From: JAJDTQ01 sp965204235
GTDB lineage: Bacteria > Desulfobacterota > Binatia > UBA9968 > JAJDTQ01
DNA length: 64,000 bases
Reading direction: 5' to 3'
Assembly (NCBI GenBank): GCA_965204235.1
Contig: OZ241979.1
Span: forward strand, 3,348,001 to 3,412,000
Shown here: in pieces, positions 1 through 8,764 of the stretch
How the letters are laid out: each line of letters opens with the position of its first letter
How positions within the stretch are numbered: the stretch's first letter is position 1
Translations under genes and position numbers: made by a program
The notes under the pieces: generated by a model
The model's input: the letters and a program-made list of their open reading frames with translations, nothing else
The model's database searches: none
Told to the model about the DNA's origin: nothing

Positions 1-2
1 AG

Positions 3-86
3 GCGGTGATCCACCTGTTGAAGCCCATGGGCATCAAGGAGATCGTCCGCACCGGCCGCATCGCCATCACGCGGGAGCCTCTGTGA
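3..86 (+). CDS. ilvN: acetolactate synthase small subunit, C-terminal end (partial)
   Basis: Only the last 27 codons are inside the window. They read AVIHLLKPMGIKEIVRTGRI and end with a TGA at 84-86. The IKEIVRTGRIAI tail matches the end of the regulatory subunit of acetohydroxyacid synthase, which confers valine feedback on the first step of branched-chain amino-acid synthesis. Position directly before ilvC (30 bp gap) supports the call, since ilvN-ilvC adjacency is a standard arrangement. The rest of the gene lies upstream of the window. Confidence 0.8.
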   Translation, partial: AVIHLLKPMGIKEIVRTGRIAITREPL

Positions 87-116
87 CCGCTTTTCCCGCC
101 CACAGGGAGGTTGATC

Positions 117-1133
117 ATGCAGGTTTACTATGACCGGGACGCGGACCTGGAGCGGATCCGCGGCCGCAAGGTGACCGTACTCGGTTACGGCAGCCAGGGG
201 CACGCGCACGCGAGCAACCTGCGCGACTCCGGCGTGGACGTGGTGGTGGGGCTGCGGCGCGACAGCGCCTCCTGGGCCAAGGCGGCGGAAGCCGGCCTGG
301 CAGTGATGGAGACCGCGGAGGCCGCGGAAGCGGGGGACGTGGTCATGGTCCTGCTGCCGGACGAGCTCCAGGGCGACGCGTACGAGCAGGTCATCCGGCC
401 GGGCCTGAAGCCGGGGAACTACCTGGCCTTCGGCCACGGCTTCAACATCCACTTCAAGCGGGTGGCGCCTCCCGAGGACGTCAACGTCTTCATGGTGGCG
501 CCCAAGGGTCCCGGCCACCTGGTGCGGAGCGAGTTCGAGCGGGGCAGGGGGGTGCCCTGCCTGTTGGCCATCGAGCAGGACCCGTCCGGAGACACCCGCT
601 CCGTGGGTCTGGCCTACGCCGCGGCCATCGGCGGCGCCCGGGCCGCGGTCATCGAGACCACTTTCAAGGACGAGACGGAAACGGACCTGTTCGGCGAGCA
701 GACGGTGCTGTGCGGCGGTCTCACGTCGCTGATCCAGGCGGGTTACGAGACCCTGGTGGAGGCGGGCTACCCTCCGGAGATGGCCTATTTCGAGTGCTGC
801 CACGAGGTCAAGCTGATCGTCGACCTGATCTATGAAGGCGGCCTCGCCAACATGCGCTACTCGGTGAGCAACACCGCGGAATACGGCGACCTCACCCGGG
901 GCCGGCGCATCGTCGGGGAGGGCGCGCGCAAGGTCATGAAGGAGATCCTGGCGGAGATCCAGTCGGGGAAGTTCGCCGACGAGTGGATGGCCGAGCACCG
1001 TTCGGGGTCGGCGCGCTTCAACGAACTGCGCCAAATGTCGCGCAGCCATCCCATCGAGAAGGTGGGCGAGCAGCTCAGGTCCATGATGCCGTGGCTGGCG
1101 GAGGGGCGGTTGGTGGACAAGAGCAGGAACTAG
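117..1133 (+). CDS. ilvC: ketol-acid reductoisomerase (class I)
   Basis: Cytosolic NADPH- and Mg-dependent isomeroreduction of acetolactate or acetohydroxybutyrate, the second step of valine/isoleucine synthesis. The 338-residue length is typical of class I enzymes. Residues 23-28 form the Rossmann turn GYGSQG, followed by VVGLRRDSASW, an NADPH-type loop. The metal-binding segments DLFGEQ (about residue 190) and ECCHEVK (about 225) are present. The ATG at 117 is preferred over an in-frame TTG at 111 because the strong ribosome site AGGGAGG at 104-110 is spaced for it. Lies between ilvN and psd on the same strand, apparently one operon. Confidence 0.97.
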   Translation: MQVYYDRDADLERIRGRKVTVLGYGSQGHAHASNLRDSGVDVVVGLRRDSASWAKAAEAGLAVMETAEAAEAGDVVMVLLPDELQGDAYEQVIRPGLKPGNYLAFGHGFNIHFKRVAPPEDVNVFMVAPKGPGHLVRSEFERGRGVPCLLAIEQDPSGDTRSVGLAYAAAIGGARAAVIETTFKDETETDLFGEQTVLCGGLTSLIQAGYETLVEAGYPPEMAYFECCHEVKLIVDLIYEGGLANMRYSVSNTAEYGDLTRGRRIVGEGARKVMKEILAEIQSGKFADEWMAEHRSGSARFNELRQMSRSHPIEKVGEQLRSMMPWLAEGRLVDKSRN

Positions 1134-1189
1134 GCCATGCGGATCCCCCTCCATCGAGGGGAGCTTCATGGTTCCGCGGAGGGACTGCC

Positions 1190-1789
1190 ATCAGGATCGC
1201 AAGGGAAGGCTACCGGTTCGTATTCGTTGCGTTGGCCGCGGGAGCCGCGGCCATGGCGGCAGGCTGGTTCGCGGCCGCCGCCGCGCTGGCGGCCGCAGCG
1301 TTGGCCCTTGCGGGGTTCTTTCGCGATCCGGAGCGGACCGCTCCGGACGGGGAAGGGGTGGTGGTGTCGCCCGCGGACGGCAAGGTGGTGGAGGTCGGCG
1401 CCGAGGGCCGCAGGCTCAGTATCTTCCTCTCGCCTCTGGACGTGCACGTCAACCGGGCCCCGATGAACGGACGGGTGCAGGACGTCCGCTACCGTCCGGG
1501 CCGTTTCTTCGCCGCCAACAGGGGCAAGGCGTCCGACGAGAACGAGCGCAACGTCGTCGAGTTCGTGGAGGATTCGGGGAAGACGCTCCAGGTGGTGCAG
1601 ATCGCAGGCTTCCTCGCCCGCCGCATCGTTTGCGACGTGGGACCGGGAGACCCGCTGCGCAAGGGCGAACGCTTCGGCCTGATCATGTTCGGCTCCCGCG
1701 TGGACCTGCACCTGCCGCCCGACGCCACGGTCGAGGTGCGTCCCGGCCAGCGGGTGCGCAGCGGGGAAACCATCGTGGCAAGGCTCTGA
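1190..1789 (+). CDS. psd: phosphatidylserine decarboxylase proenzyme, probable ATC start
   Basis: Membrane enzyme that decarboxylates phosphatidylserine to phosphatidylethanolamine. The frame encodes an N-terminal REGYRF, a hydrophobic stretch (about residues 10-40), FFRDPER, VSPADGKV and DVHVNRAPMNG, all typical of the short archaeal/deltaproteobacterial form. The Gly-Ser in MFGSRVDLH (about residue 168) is the self-cleavage site that produces the pyruvoyl group. No ATG, GTG or TTG lies in frame near the expected start; the only ones are deep inside ilvC. An ATC at 1190 is preceded by GGAGGG at 1178-1183, 6 bases away, giving a 199-residue protein. Rare ATC initiation is an inference; a small frameshift after the out-of-frame ATG at 1168 is the alternative. 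Confidence 0.85.
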   Translation: MRIAREGYRFVFVALAAGAAAMAAGWFAAAAALAAAALALAGFFRDPERTAPDGEGVVVSPADGKVVEVGAEGRRLSIFLSPLDVHVNRAPMNGRVQDVRYRPGRFFAANRGKASDENERNVVEFVEDSGKTLQVVQIAGFLARRIVCDVGPGDPLRKGERFGLIMFGSRVDLHLPPDATVEVRPGQRVRSGETIVARL

Positions 1790-1796
1790 CGGGGTC

Positions 1797-2633
1797 ATGG
1801 AACGTTCCGGAAACCAGGACGCGCCGGTGAGGAAGGTCCGCCTGCTCCCCCGGGGAAAGGTCCGGCGGAGTCGTGCGAAGCGCCGCAGTCCGGCCAACCG
1901 CCTGCGCCGGGGCATCTTCCTGCTCCCCAGCCTGTTCACGGCAGGCAACCTCTTCTGCGGTATCTTCGCCATCCTCTTCGCCTTCCGCGGCGAGCATCAC
2001 CAGGCGGCCCTGTTGATCGTGGCCGCGAACCTGCTGGACGGCGTGGACGGCGTCGTGGCCAGGCTGACCCACACCACCAGCCAGTTCGGAGTCGAGTTCG
2101 ATTCGCTGGCCGACGTCGTCTCGTTCGGCGTTGCGCCCGCGGTCCTCGCATACGTCTTCGCGCTGGCCCCCTGGGGCACCTGGGGCGGTCTCGGGGCCGC
2201 CCTGTTCGCCGTTTGCGGGGCGTTGCGCCTGGCGCGTTTCAACGTCCAGACGCTGGCGGCGGAGAGGAGCTACTTCACCGGGTTGCCGATCCCGGCGGCT
2301 GCGTCCATGATCGCCGCCTTCGTCTTCATCTCCTTCATGCTGGGGCTCGAGGACATGGACGGCAAGCCCATCGTGTTCATGGCGGCCGCGTGCACGCTGG
2401 CGGGCCTGATGGTCAGCAGCTTCCGCTATTTCAGCCTGAAGCAGCACCACTTCAAGAAGCGCAGCACCATCGGGTTGTTGCTTTCCGCGTTGGCAGTCGT
2501 TATACTGACCATCGCCATGTGGCAGATCGTGTTGTTCTCGGCGCTATTGCTGTACACCTTATCGGGTCCCTTGCTATGGTTGCTCGCCGTGCGGGAGCGA
2601 CGGAGGGAAGAGCGGGCGCTCGCCCAAGCCTGA
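1797..2633 (+). CDS. pssA: CDP-diacylglycerol-serine O-phosphatidyltransferase
   Basis: Integral membrane enzyme making phosphatidylserine from CDP-diacylglycerol and serine, the substrate of the psd product encoded just upstream (7 bp gap). The complete CDP-alcohol phosphatidyltransferase signature begins near residue 81: DGVDGVVAR, eight residues, G, then D and D in GVEFDSLAD. The 278-residue protein has a basic N-terminal tail (residues 12-40) followed by several hydrophobic helices. The pairing psd-pssA between ilvC and leuA is a recurrent arrangement in deltaproteobacterial genomes. Start ATG at 1797. Confidence 0.95.
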   Translation: MERSGNQDAPVRKVRLLPRGKVRRSRAKRRSPANRLRRGIFLLPSLFTAGNLFCGIFAILFAFRGEHHQAALLIVAANLLDGVDGVVARLTHTTSQFGVEFDSLADVVSFGVAPAVLAYVFALAPWGTWGGLGAALFAVCGALRLARFNVQTLAAERSYFTGLPIPAAASMIAAFVFISFMLGLEDMDGKPIVFMAAACTLAGLMVSSFRYFSLKQHHFKKRSTIGLLLSALAVVILTIAMWQIVLFSALLLYTLSGPLLWLLAVRERRREERALAQA

Positions 2634-2663
2634 CCAGGAAGCAGAACCAGCTCGCATGACCCG

Positions 2664-2697
2664 AACTCCCGCCGGAACTCCGCGGGAGTTTTTTTTT
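2664..2697 (+). terminator. intrinsic terminator / possible attenuator before leuA
   Basis: A 9-bp stem (AACTCCCGC with GCGGGAGTT), a 9-base loop and a run of nine T form a textbook intrinsic terminator. It ends immediately before the leuA ribosome site GAGGAGG (2698-2704), 13 bp before the leuA ATG. It may simply end the ilv-psd-pssA transcript. Its position directly at the leuA leader could also allow attenuation; the short open frame from an ATG at 2656 runs through the hairpin but has no leucine codons, so classic leucine attenuation is not evident. Confidence 0.8.
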
Positions 2698-2710
2698 GAG
2701 GAGGAAGACC

Positions 2711-4267
2711 ATGGGCGCCAAGGACGTTGTGAAGATTTTCGATACGACGCTCAGGGACGGCGAGCAGTCGCCCGGGGCGAGCATGAACATCGAGGAGAAG
2801 GTCCTCATCGCGCGTCAACTGGAGAAGCTCGGGGTGGACGTCATCGAGGCGGGCTTCGCCGCTTCGTCGCCGGGAGACTTCGAATCGGTGACGCAGGTAT
2901 GCAAGGCCGTCAGGCGGCCCATCGTCCTGAGTCTTGCGAGGGCCCAGCAGGGCGACATCCGGAAGGCGGTCAAGGCGGTGGAAGGGGCGCGCAAGCCCGG
3001 CCTCCACACCTTCATCGCCACCTCGGACATCCACCTGAAGCACAAGCTCCGGATGGCCCGCAACGAGGTGCTGGACGCGGTGGGCGCGGCCGTCCGGTAC
3101 GCCCGGAAGCACCTGGACTACGTGGAGTTCTCGGCCGAGGACGCTTCCCGCAGCGACCGGGACTTCCTGGCGCAGGTCTTCGGCGAGGCCATCAAGGCCG
3201 GCGCGAAGACCTGCAACATCCCGGACACCACGGGCTACGCCATACCCTCCGAGTTCGGGGAGCTGGTGCGGCACCTGATGGACAACGTCGAGGGCTCGGA
3301 CAAGGTCACCTGGAGCGCCCACTGCCACAACGACCTGGGCCTGGCGGTGGCCAACTCCCTGTCCGCGGTGGTCAACGGCGTGCGCCAGGTGGAGTGCACG
3401 GTGAACGGGATCGGCGAGCGGGCCGGCAATACTTCGCTGGAAGAGGTGGTCATGGCGCTGAAGACCCGGCGGTCGGTCTTCCACCTCGACACGAACGTCC
3501 GCACGGAGCAGATCTATCCCACCTCGCGCCTGCTGTCCCAGGTCACCGGCATCGTCGTCCCGCTCAACAAGCCCATCGTGGGGGACAACGCCTTCGCCCA
3601 CGAGGCGGGCATCCACCAGGACGGCGTGTTGAAGCAGAAGCTCACTTACGAGATCATGAAGCCGGAGACCATCGGCATCAGCGGCAACCGGCTGGTCATG
3701 GGCAAGCACTCCGGCCGGCACGCCTTCGGCGAAAGGCTCCGGCATCTGGGCTTCACTCTCAACAAGGACGAAGTGAACCGGGCCTTCGAGCGGTTCAAGC
3801 AGCTCGCCGACAAGAAGAAGGAAGTCTTCGACGAGGACATCGAGGCCCTGGTGGCCGACGAGGTGCTGCGGATACCGAGCCAGCCGGACCGGTACGAGCT
3901 GGTCTATATGAACATCGCGTCGAGCTCGTCCGCGGTCCCCTCCGCCACGGTGCGGATGCGGGTGGACGGCCATGAGCAGGTGGCCCACGACACGGGTGAC
4001 GGTGTGGTGGACGCGTGCTACAAAGCCATCGCCCGGATTTCCGGCAGTCGTGCGAGGCTGCGGCGCTATTCGGTCTCGAGCGTCACCGGCGGCACCGACG
4101 CCCAGGGCGAGGTATCGTGCATGCTCCAGGACAAGGACGTCCACATCACCGGGAAAGGTTCCCACACCGACATCATCATGGCGAGCGCCCTGGCGTACGT
4201 GAACGCCCTGAACCGTATGGAGTACCGCAAGCGGCACCGTCAGGCGCCGGTAGAGGGGGGGCCATGA
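2711..4267 (+). CDS. leuA: 2-isopropylmalate synthase
   Basis: Condenses 2-oxoisovalerate with acetyl-CoA, the committed step to leucine. Residues near the N-terminus read FDTTLRDGEQSPGASM, the metal-binding and HMGL-like signature. The second signature HCHNDLGLAVANS supplies the metal-ligand histidines. After the catalytic barrel, NAFAHEAGIHQDGV and GKHSGRHAF are typical, and residues after about 400 form the LeuA allosteric dimer domain (YELVYMNIASSSSAVPSATV). The length of 518 residues is normal. The ATG at 2711 follows GAGGAGG at 2698-2704. The stop overlaps the leuB start in an ATGA, so the two are translationally coupled. Confidence 0.97.
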   Translation: MGAKDVVKIFDTTLRDGEQSPGASMNIEEKVLIARQLEKLGVDVIEAGFAASSPGDFESVTQVCKAVRRPIVLSLARAQQGDIRKAVKAVEGARKPGLHTFIATSDIHLKHKLRMARNEVLDAVGAAVRYARKHLDYVEFSAEDASRSDRDFLAQVFGEAIKAGAKTCNIPDTTGYAIPSEFGELVRHLMDNVEGSDKVTWSAHCHNDLGLAVANSLSAVVNGVRQVECTVNGIGERAGNTSLEEVVMALKTRRSVFHLDTNVRTEQIYPTSRLLSQVTGIVVPLNKPIVGDNAFAHEAGIHQDGVLKQKLTYEIMKPETIGISGNRLVMGKHSGRHAFGERLRHLGFTLNKDEVNRAFERFKQLADKKKEVFDEDIEALVADEVLRIPSQPDRYELVYMNIASSSSAVPSATVRMRVDGHEQVAHDTGDGVVDACYKAIARISGSRARLRRYSVSSVTGGTDAQGEVSCMLQDKDVHITGKGSHTDIIMASALAYVNALNRMEYRKRHRQAPVEGGP

Positions 4268-5355
4268 ACCGCAAGGTTACGGTTCTTCCGGGCGACGGCA
4301 TCGGTCCGGAAGTGGTGGCGGAAGCCGTGGCGGTGCTGCGGCAGGCCGCGGACCTCTTCGGCTTCGCGGTGGAGGTCGAGGAGGGGTTGGTGGGGGGAGC
4401 TTCCATCGACGCCCACGGAAGGCCCCTGACCGACGAGGTCCTCGCGCTGGCCAAGTCCGGCGACGCGGTGGTCCTGGGCGCCATGGGTGGACCCAAGTGG
4501 GACGGACTGGACTATTCCATCCGTCCCGAGCGGGCGCTGCTCGCCCTGCGCCGGGAGTTGGGCCTGTTCGCCAACCTGCGGCCGGTGAAGCTGTTCGCGC
4601 CCCTGGCGCAGGCTTCCACGCTCAAGCCCGAGGTGGTGGAAGGGACCGACCTGGTGGTGGTCCGGGAGCTGACCGGCGGCATCTACTTCGGGCAGCCCAA
4701 GGGGGTGACGACCGGGCCGGACGGGACCGAACGCGGCGTCAACACCCTGGTCTATTCCACACCGGAGATCGAGAGGATCGCCAGGGTGGCCTTCGACGCC
4801 GCGCGCAGGCGGCGGCGGCGCGTGACCTCGGTGGACAAGGCCAACGTGCTCGAGTCCACGGAGTTGTGGCGCAAGGTCGTGACCCGGGTCCACCGTGAGG
4901 AAGGCTACGGAGACGTGGAGCTCGAGCACGTGCTGGTGGACAACTGCGCCATGCAGCTCATTCGGGACCCCAAGCAGTTCGACGTGATCGTGACCACCAA
5001 CCTGTTCGGCGACATCCTGAGCGACGAGGCCGCCATGCTGACGGGCTCCATCGGCATGCTGCCGTCGGCCAGCCTCGGCGGCACGGTGGGCATGTACGAG
5101 CCGGTGCACGGCAGCGCTCCGGACATCGCCGGAAAGGACCAGGCCAACCCGCTGGCCGCCATCCTCACCGCGGCGCTCATGCTGCGCCATTCCTTCGACC
5201 AGGGCGCCGCCGCGGACTGCGTCGAGCAGGCGGTGGAGCGGGTGCTCGCTGCCGGACATCGCACGCCGGACATCGCCGACGGCAAGGCTCCGTCGGTGGG
5301 GTGCAGGGAGATGGGCTCCCTCGTGCGGCAGGAGGTCGCGGCCAGCCGCGCGTGA
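4264..5355 (+). CDS. leuB: 3-isopropylmalate dehydrogenase
   Basis: NAD-dependent oxidative decarboxylation of 3-isopropylmalate. Residues 1-15 give the dehydrogenase opening MNRKVTVLPGDGIGPEV; GAMGGPKWD and RPERALLALRRELGLFANLRP are the LeuB substrate-binding region. TGGIYFGQPKG and NLFGDILSDEAAM (Mg-binding aspartates) follow. The 363-residue length is usual. Start overlaps leuA by four bases (ATGA). Only two bases separate its stop from the asd start, indicating one transcript leuA-leuB-asd. Confidence 0.97.
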   Translation: MNRKVTVLPGDGIGPEVVAEAVAVLRQAADLFGFAVEVEEGLVGGASIDAHGRPLTDEVLALAKSGDAVVLGAMGGPKWDGLDYSIRPERALLALRRELGLFANLRPVKLFAPLAQASTLKPEVVEGTDLVVVRELTGGIYFGQPKGVTTGPDGTERGVNTLVYSTPEIERIARVAFDAARRRRRRVTSVDKANVLESTELWRKVVTRVHREEGYGDVELEHVLVDNCAMQLIRDPKQFDVIVTTNLFGDILSDEAAMLTGSIGMLPSASLGGTVGMYEPVHGSAPDIAGKDQANPLAAILTAALMLRHSFDQGAAADCVEQAVERVLAAGHRTPDIADGKAPSVGCREMGSLVRQEVAASRA

Positions 5356-5357
5356 CC

Positions 5358-6380
5358 ATGGGCAAGGAGAAGTACAACGTCGCGGTGGTGGGAGCCACGG
5401 GCGCGGTGGGCGAGGAGATGCGGAAGATCCTCGCGGAACGGCTGTTCCCGGTGGACCGGATCCGGCTGCTGGCCTCCGAGAGGTCCGCGGGCCAGAGGCT
5501 GGAGTTCTGCGGCCGGCAGGTCCCGGTGGAGGTGCTGGACGAGGACTCCTTCGACCAGGTGGACATCGCGCTGTTCTCCGCGGGCTCGTCGGTCAGCGCC
5601 CGCTATGCTCCGGCCGCGGTGGACGCGGGCGCGGTGGTCATCGACAACACCAGCCGTTTCCGGATGGACGACGACGTCCCGCTGGTGGTTCCGGAAGTCA
5701 ACGCCGGCGAGATCGCCGGGCACGTCCGGCGGGGCATCATCGCCAACCCCAACTGCTCCACCATCCAGATGGTGGTGGCCCTGAAGCCCCTGTACGACGC
5801 CGCGGGGATCCGGCGTATCGTGGTATCGACCTACCAGTCGGTCTCCGGCGCCGGCCGGCAGGCCATGGAGGAGCTCGGGTCCCAGACCGCGGCGCTGTTC
5901 AACGGGCAAGATGCGGAATGCGAGCGGTTCCCGCACCAGATCGCCTTCAACTGCATCCCCCACATCGATTCGTTCCTGCCCAACGGCTACACCGGGGAAG
6001 AGATGAAGATGATCCGGGAGACGCGCAAGATCCTCGACGACCCGGACATCCGCATCACCGCCACCGCGGTGCGCGTCCCGGTCTTCTGCAGCCACTCCGA
6101 GTCCATCAACGTCGAGACCCGCACCAAGCTGTCCGCGGGCGACGTCCGCGCCATCCTCGGGGAGGCCCCCGGCGTGCTGCTCCGGGACGACCCCCGGGAC
6201 AACGAATACCCGCTGGCCACCGAGGTGACCGGCAAGGACGCCACGTTCGTCGGCCGCATCCGGGAGGACGACTCCGTGGACAACGGCCTCAACCTCTGGG
6301 TGGTCGGCGACAACCTGCGCAAGGGCGCGGCCCTCAACGCGGTGCAGATCGCGGAGATCCTGATCCGGGACTACCACTGA
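5358..6380 (+). CDS. asd: aspartate-semialdehyde dehydrogenase
   Basis: NADPH-dependent reduction of aspartyl phosphate to aspartate semialdehyde, feeding lysine, threonine, methionine and isoleucine synthesis. The N-terminal VAVVGATGAVGEEMRKIL is the nucleotide-binding turn. The catalytic cysteine sits in NPNCSTIQ (about residue 132). The segment RVPVFCSHSES carries the active-site histidine. The 340-residue length fits the family. ATG at 5358 is two bases after the leuB stop. Association with leuB is conserved in many bacteria. Confidence 0.96.
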   Translation: MGKEKYNVAVVGATGAVGEEMRKILAERLFPVDRIRLLASERSAGQRLEFCGRQVPVEVLDEDSFDQVDIALFSAGSSVSARYAPAAVDAGAVVIDNTSRFRMDDDVPLVVPEVNAGEIAGHVRRGIIANPNCSTIQMVVALKPLYDAAGIRRIVVSTYQSVSGAGRQAMEELGSQTAALFNGQDAECERFPHQIAFNCIPHIDSFLPNGYTGEEMKMIRETRKILDDPDIRITATAVRVPVFCSHSESINVETRTKLSAGDVRAILGEAPGVLLRDDPRDNEYPLATEVTGKDATFVGRIREDDSVDNGLNLWVVGDNLRKGAALNAVQIAEILIRDYH

Positions 6381-6436
6381 CGGGCGGGGGCGTCCGGGAT
6401 CCGCTCCACATACGCGCGCGCCGGTCCTGCGGGCCC

Positions 6437-7171
6437 ATGAACGTCCGACTGACCCTGGAGTACGACGGCGCCGGTTACCGCGGCTGGCAGGCGCAGCCCG
6501 GTGGACCCACCGTCCAGGGGGTGCTGGAAGAGGCCTTGGCCGTCCTGTTGCGGCGGCCGGTTCGGGTCCACGGCTCCGGACGAACCGACGCCGGCGTCCA
6601 CGCGCTGGCCCAGGTGGCGAGCTTCGTCTGCCCCGACGACCGGGACCTGGCGCGGATCCGGCGGGGTCTCAACGCCCTCACCCCGCCCGACATCACGGTG
6701 AAGGCCGCCGACCCCGCGCCCCCTTCCTTCGACCCCAGGAGGGACGCCACCCGGCGGGTGTACGAGTACCGGTTGTGGAACCGCCCCTGGCGTTCGGTCT
6801 TCCACGACCGGTACGCTTGGCACGTCCCCAGACCCTTGCGCGTGGACGCCATGCGCAGGTCCCTGGCCGCGCTGGAAGGAGAGCACGACTTCTCGTCCTT
6901 CCGGGCCGCGGGATGCGGCGCCGCCACGCCGGTGAGGCGGGTCTTCCACAACCGGTTGTACCGCTGGGAGGACCATTGGGTCTATCGCATCGAAGCCACC
7001 GGCTACCTCCGGCACATGGTGCGGAACATCGTCGGCACGCTGGTGGAGACGGGCCTGGGGGAGCGGGACGTGGACGGTCTCCCGAGCTTGCTGGAGAGCC
7101 GCGACCGGCGGCTCGCCGGCCCCACGGCCCCGGCCCGCGGCCTGTTCCTGGTGGAAGTCGGCTACGAGTGA
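6437..7171 (+). CDS. truA: tRNA pseudouridine(38-40) synthase
   Basis: Modifies uridines 38-40 in the anticodon stem of tRNAs. The N-terminus reads LEYDGAGYRGWQAQP, and the catalytic aspartate is in GSGRTDAGVHA (about residue 50). FSSFRAAGC and the C-terminal GYLRHMVRNIVGTLVE are further TruA signatures. Length 244 residues is normal. Start ATG at 6437 is 56 bp after asd, consistent with the asd-truA pair. The gene is followed by palindromic repeat copy 1. Confidence 0.96.
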   Translation: MNVRLTLEYDGAGYRGWQAQPGGPTVQGVLEEALAVLLRRPVRVHGSGRTDAGVHALAQVASFVCPDDRDLARIRRGLNALTPPDITVKAADPAPPSFDPRRDATRRVYEYRLWNRPWRSVFHDRYAWHVPRPLRVDAMRRSLAALEGEHDFSSFRAAGCGAATPVRRVFHNRLYRWEDHWVYRIEATGYLRHMVRNIVGTLVETGLGERDVDGLPSLLESRDRRLAGPTAPARGLFLVEVGYE

Positions 7172-7190
7172 GTCCCGGGACCCGGCTCGA

Positions 7191-7295
7191 GGAAACTCTG
7201 AGCAATTGCATCCGTTCGTCCTGAGCGAAGCGAAGTCGAAGGACGCGCTTTTCCATAGGGAGAGGCGCTTCGGGTCAGGATTGTTCAGGGGTTCC
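7191..7295 (+). repeat. interspersed palindromic repeat family A, copy 1
   Basis: Starts with GGAAACTCTGAGCAATTG and ends with TTGTTCAGGGGTTCC, which are imperfect inverted ends. The core CGTCCTGAGCGAAGCGAAG is a slightly shortened version of the family core. It fills the truA-leuC gap and ends exactly where the leuC -35 box begins. Confidence 0.85.
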
Positions 7296-7324
7296 TTGAA
7301 ACGGCGCCGGTCCACGGCTATGAT
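7296..7324 (+). promoter_or_regulatory. sigma70-type promoter for leuCD
   Basis: TTGAAA at 7296-7301 and TATGAT at 7319-7324 are separated by 17 bp, with AAGGAG at 7332-7337 and the leuC ATG at 7347. If used, the transcript would have a leader of only about 15-20 bases. The -35 box directly abuts repeat copy 1, which may separate leuCD from the leuA-truA transcript. Confidence 0.6.
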
Positions 7325-7346
7325 TGCCCGCAAGGAGAACCGATCC

Positions 7347-8744
7347 ATGTCCGAACGCACTCTCTACGACAAGGTCTGGGACGCCCACTCGGTGACCACG
7401 CTCCCCACCGGACAGACCCAACTCTTCATCGGGTTGCACCTGGTCCACGAGGTGACCACCCCGCAGGCTTTCGACATGCTGCGGGAACGCGGGCTCTCCG
7501 TCGCCTATCCCCGGCGGACCTTCGCCACCGCGGACCACATCGTTCCCACGGACGTGCGCTCCCGGCCCTTCCTCGACGAGCAGGCCGAGGCGATGATGGC
7601 CGCCCTGGAGAAGAACGTCCGGGATTTCGGCATCGAGTTCTACGGCCTGGAGAGCAACCGGCAGGGCATCGTCCACGTCATCGGCCCGCAGCTCGGCCTC
7701 ACCCAGCCGGGGATGACCCTGGCCTGCGGTGACAGCCACACCAGCACCCACGGGGCCTTCGGGACCCTGGCCTTCGGCATCGGCACCACCCAGGTGCGGG
7801 ACGTGCTCGCCACCCAGACCCTGGCCATGGACCGGCTCCGCGTGCGGCGCATCAACGTCAACGGCCGTCTTCCCCTGGGGGTGCACGCCAAGGACGTAAT
7901 CCTCACCATCATCCGGCGGCTCGGGGTCGGCGGCGGCAAGGGGTTCGCATACGAGTACGGGGGCGAAGCGCTGGACCGCATGAACATGGACGAACGCATG
8001 ACCGTCTGCAACATGAGCATCGAGGGAGGGGCGCTGGTGGGTTACGTCAACCCCGACAAGACCACCTTCGACTACCTGCTCGGACGGCCTTTCGCCCCCA
8101 GGGGCGAGGCCTTCGACCGCGCGGTGGCCTATTGGCGCTCCATGGCGTCGGATGCGGACGCATGCTACGACGACGTGGTGGACCTGGACGGCTCGGCCAT
8201 CGAGCCGACGGTCACCTGGGGGATCAACCCCGGGCAGGCGGTGGGGGTGCGGGAGAACCTGCCGCGGCCCGAAGACCTGCAAGACCCCAAGACCGTGGAG
8301 AAGGCCTACGAGCACATGGGTTGGGAGCCCGGAGCGCCGATCCTGGGGACCCCCATCGACGTGGCGTTCATCGGTTCCTGCACCAACTCGCGGTTCTCGG
8401 ACCTGGTGGCCGCGGCCCGGGTTGCGGAAGGCAAGAGGGTGGCCTCGGGCGTGAGGGCCCTGGTGGTGCCCGGGTCCGTCGACGTCAAGAAGCAGGCCGA
8501 GGCTGCGGGGCTCGACCGGGTGTTCACCGAAGCCGGCTTCCAGTGGAGGGAGGCGGGCTGCTCCATGTGCCTGGCCATGAACCCCGACAAGCTCAGCGGC
8601 CGGGAGGTGTGCGCCTCCTCTTCGAACCGCAACTTCATCGGCCGTCAGGGGAGCCCGGGCGGGCGGACCCTGTTGATGAGTCCCGCCATGGTGGCTGCGG
8701 CGGCCCTCGAAGGCAGGGTCGTGGACGTGCGCGAGTGCAACTGA
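7347..8744 (+). CDS. leuC: 3-isopropylmalate dehydratase large subunit
   Basis: Iron-sulfur aconitase-family subunit isomerising 2- to 3-isopropylmalate together with LeuD. TLYDKVWDAHSV opens the protein. The 4Fe-4S ligands lie in GSCTNSRFSDL and AGCSMCLAMNPD; SSSNRNFIGRQG is the substrate-binding stretch near the C-terminus. The 465-residue length is standard for the bacterial LeuC type. The ATG at 7347 is chosen over earlier in-frame codons because AAGGAG is 9 bases upstream and family proteins begin here. LeuD follows 20 bp later. Confidence 0.97.
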   Translation: MSERTLYDKVWDAHSVTTLPTGQTQLFIGLHLVHEVTTPQAFDMLRERGLSVAYPRRTFATADHIVPTDVRSRPFLDEQAEAMMAALEKNVRDFGIEFYGLESNRQGIVHVIGPQLGLTQPGMTLACGDSHTSTHGAFGTLAFGIGTTQVRDVLATQTLAMDRLRVRRINVNGRLPLGVHAKDVILTIIRRLGVGGGKGFAYEYGGEALDRMNMDERMTVCNMSIEGGALVGYVNPDKTTFDYLLGRPFAPRGEAFDRAVAYWRSMASDADACYDDVVDLDGSAIEPTVTWGINPGQAVGVRENLPRPEDLQDPKTVEKAYEHMGWEPGAPILGTPIDVAFIGSCTNSRFSDLVAAARVAEGKRVASGVRALVVPGSVDVKKQAEAAGLDRVFTEAGFQWREAGCSMCLAMNPDKLSGREVCASSSNRNFIGRQGSPGGRTLLMSPAMVAAAALEGRVVDVRECN

Positions 8745-8764
8745 TTCGACGGATCGAGGTCCCC

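Noticed and set aside
983..1189. Long upstream extension of psd into ilvC
   Set aside because: The extension translates ilvC in another frame and has no similarity to decarboxylases; the short form fits the family.
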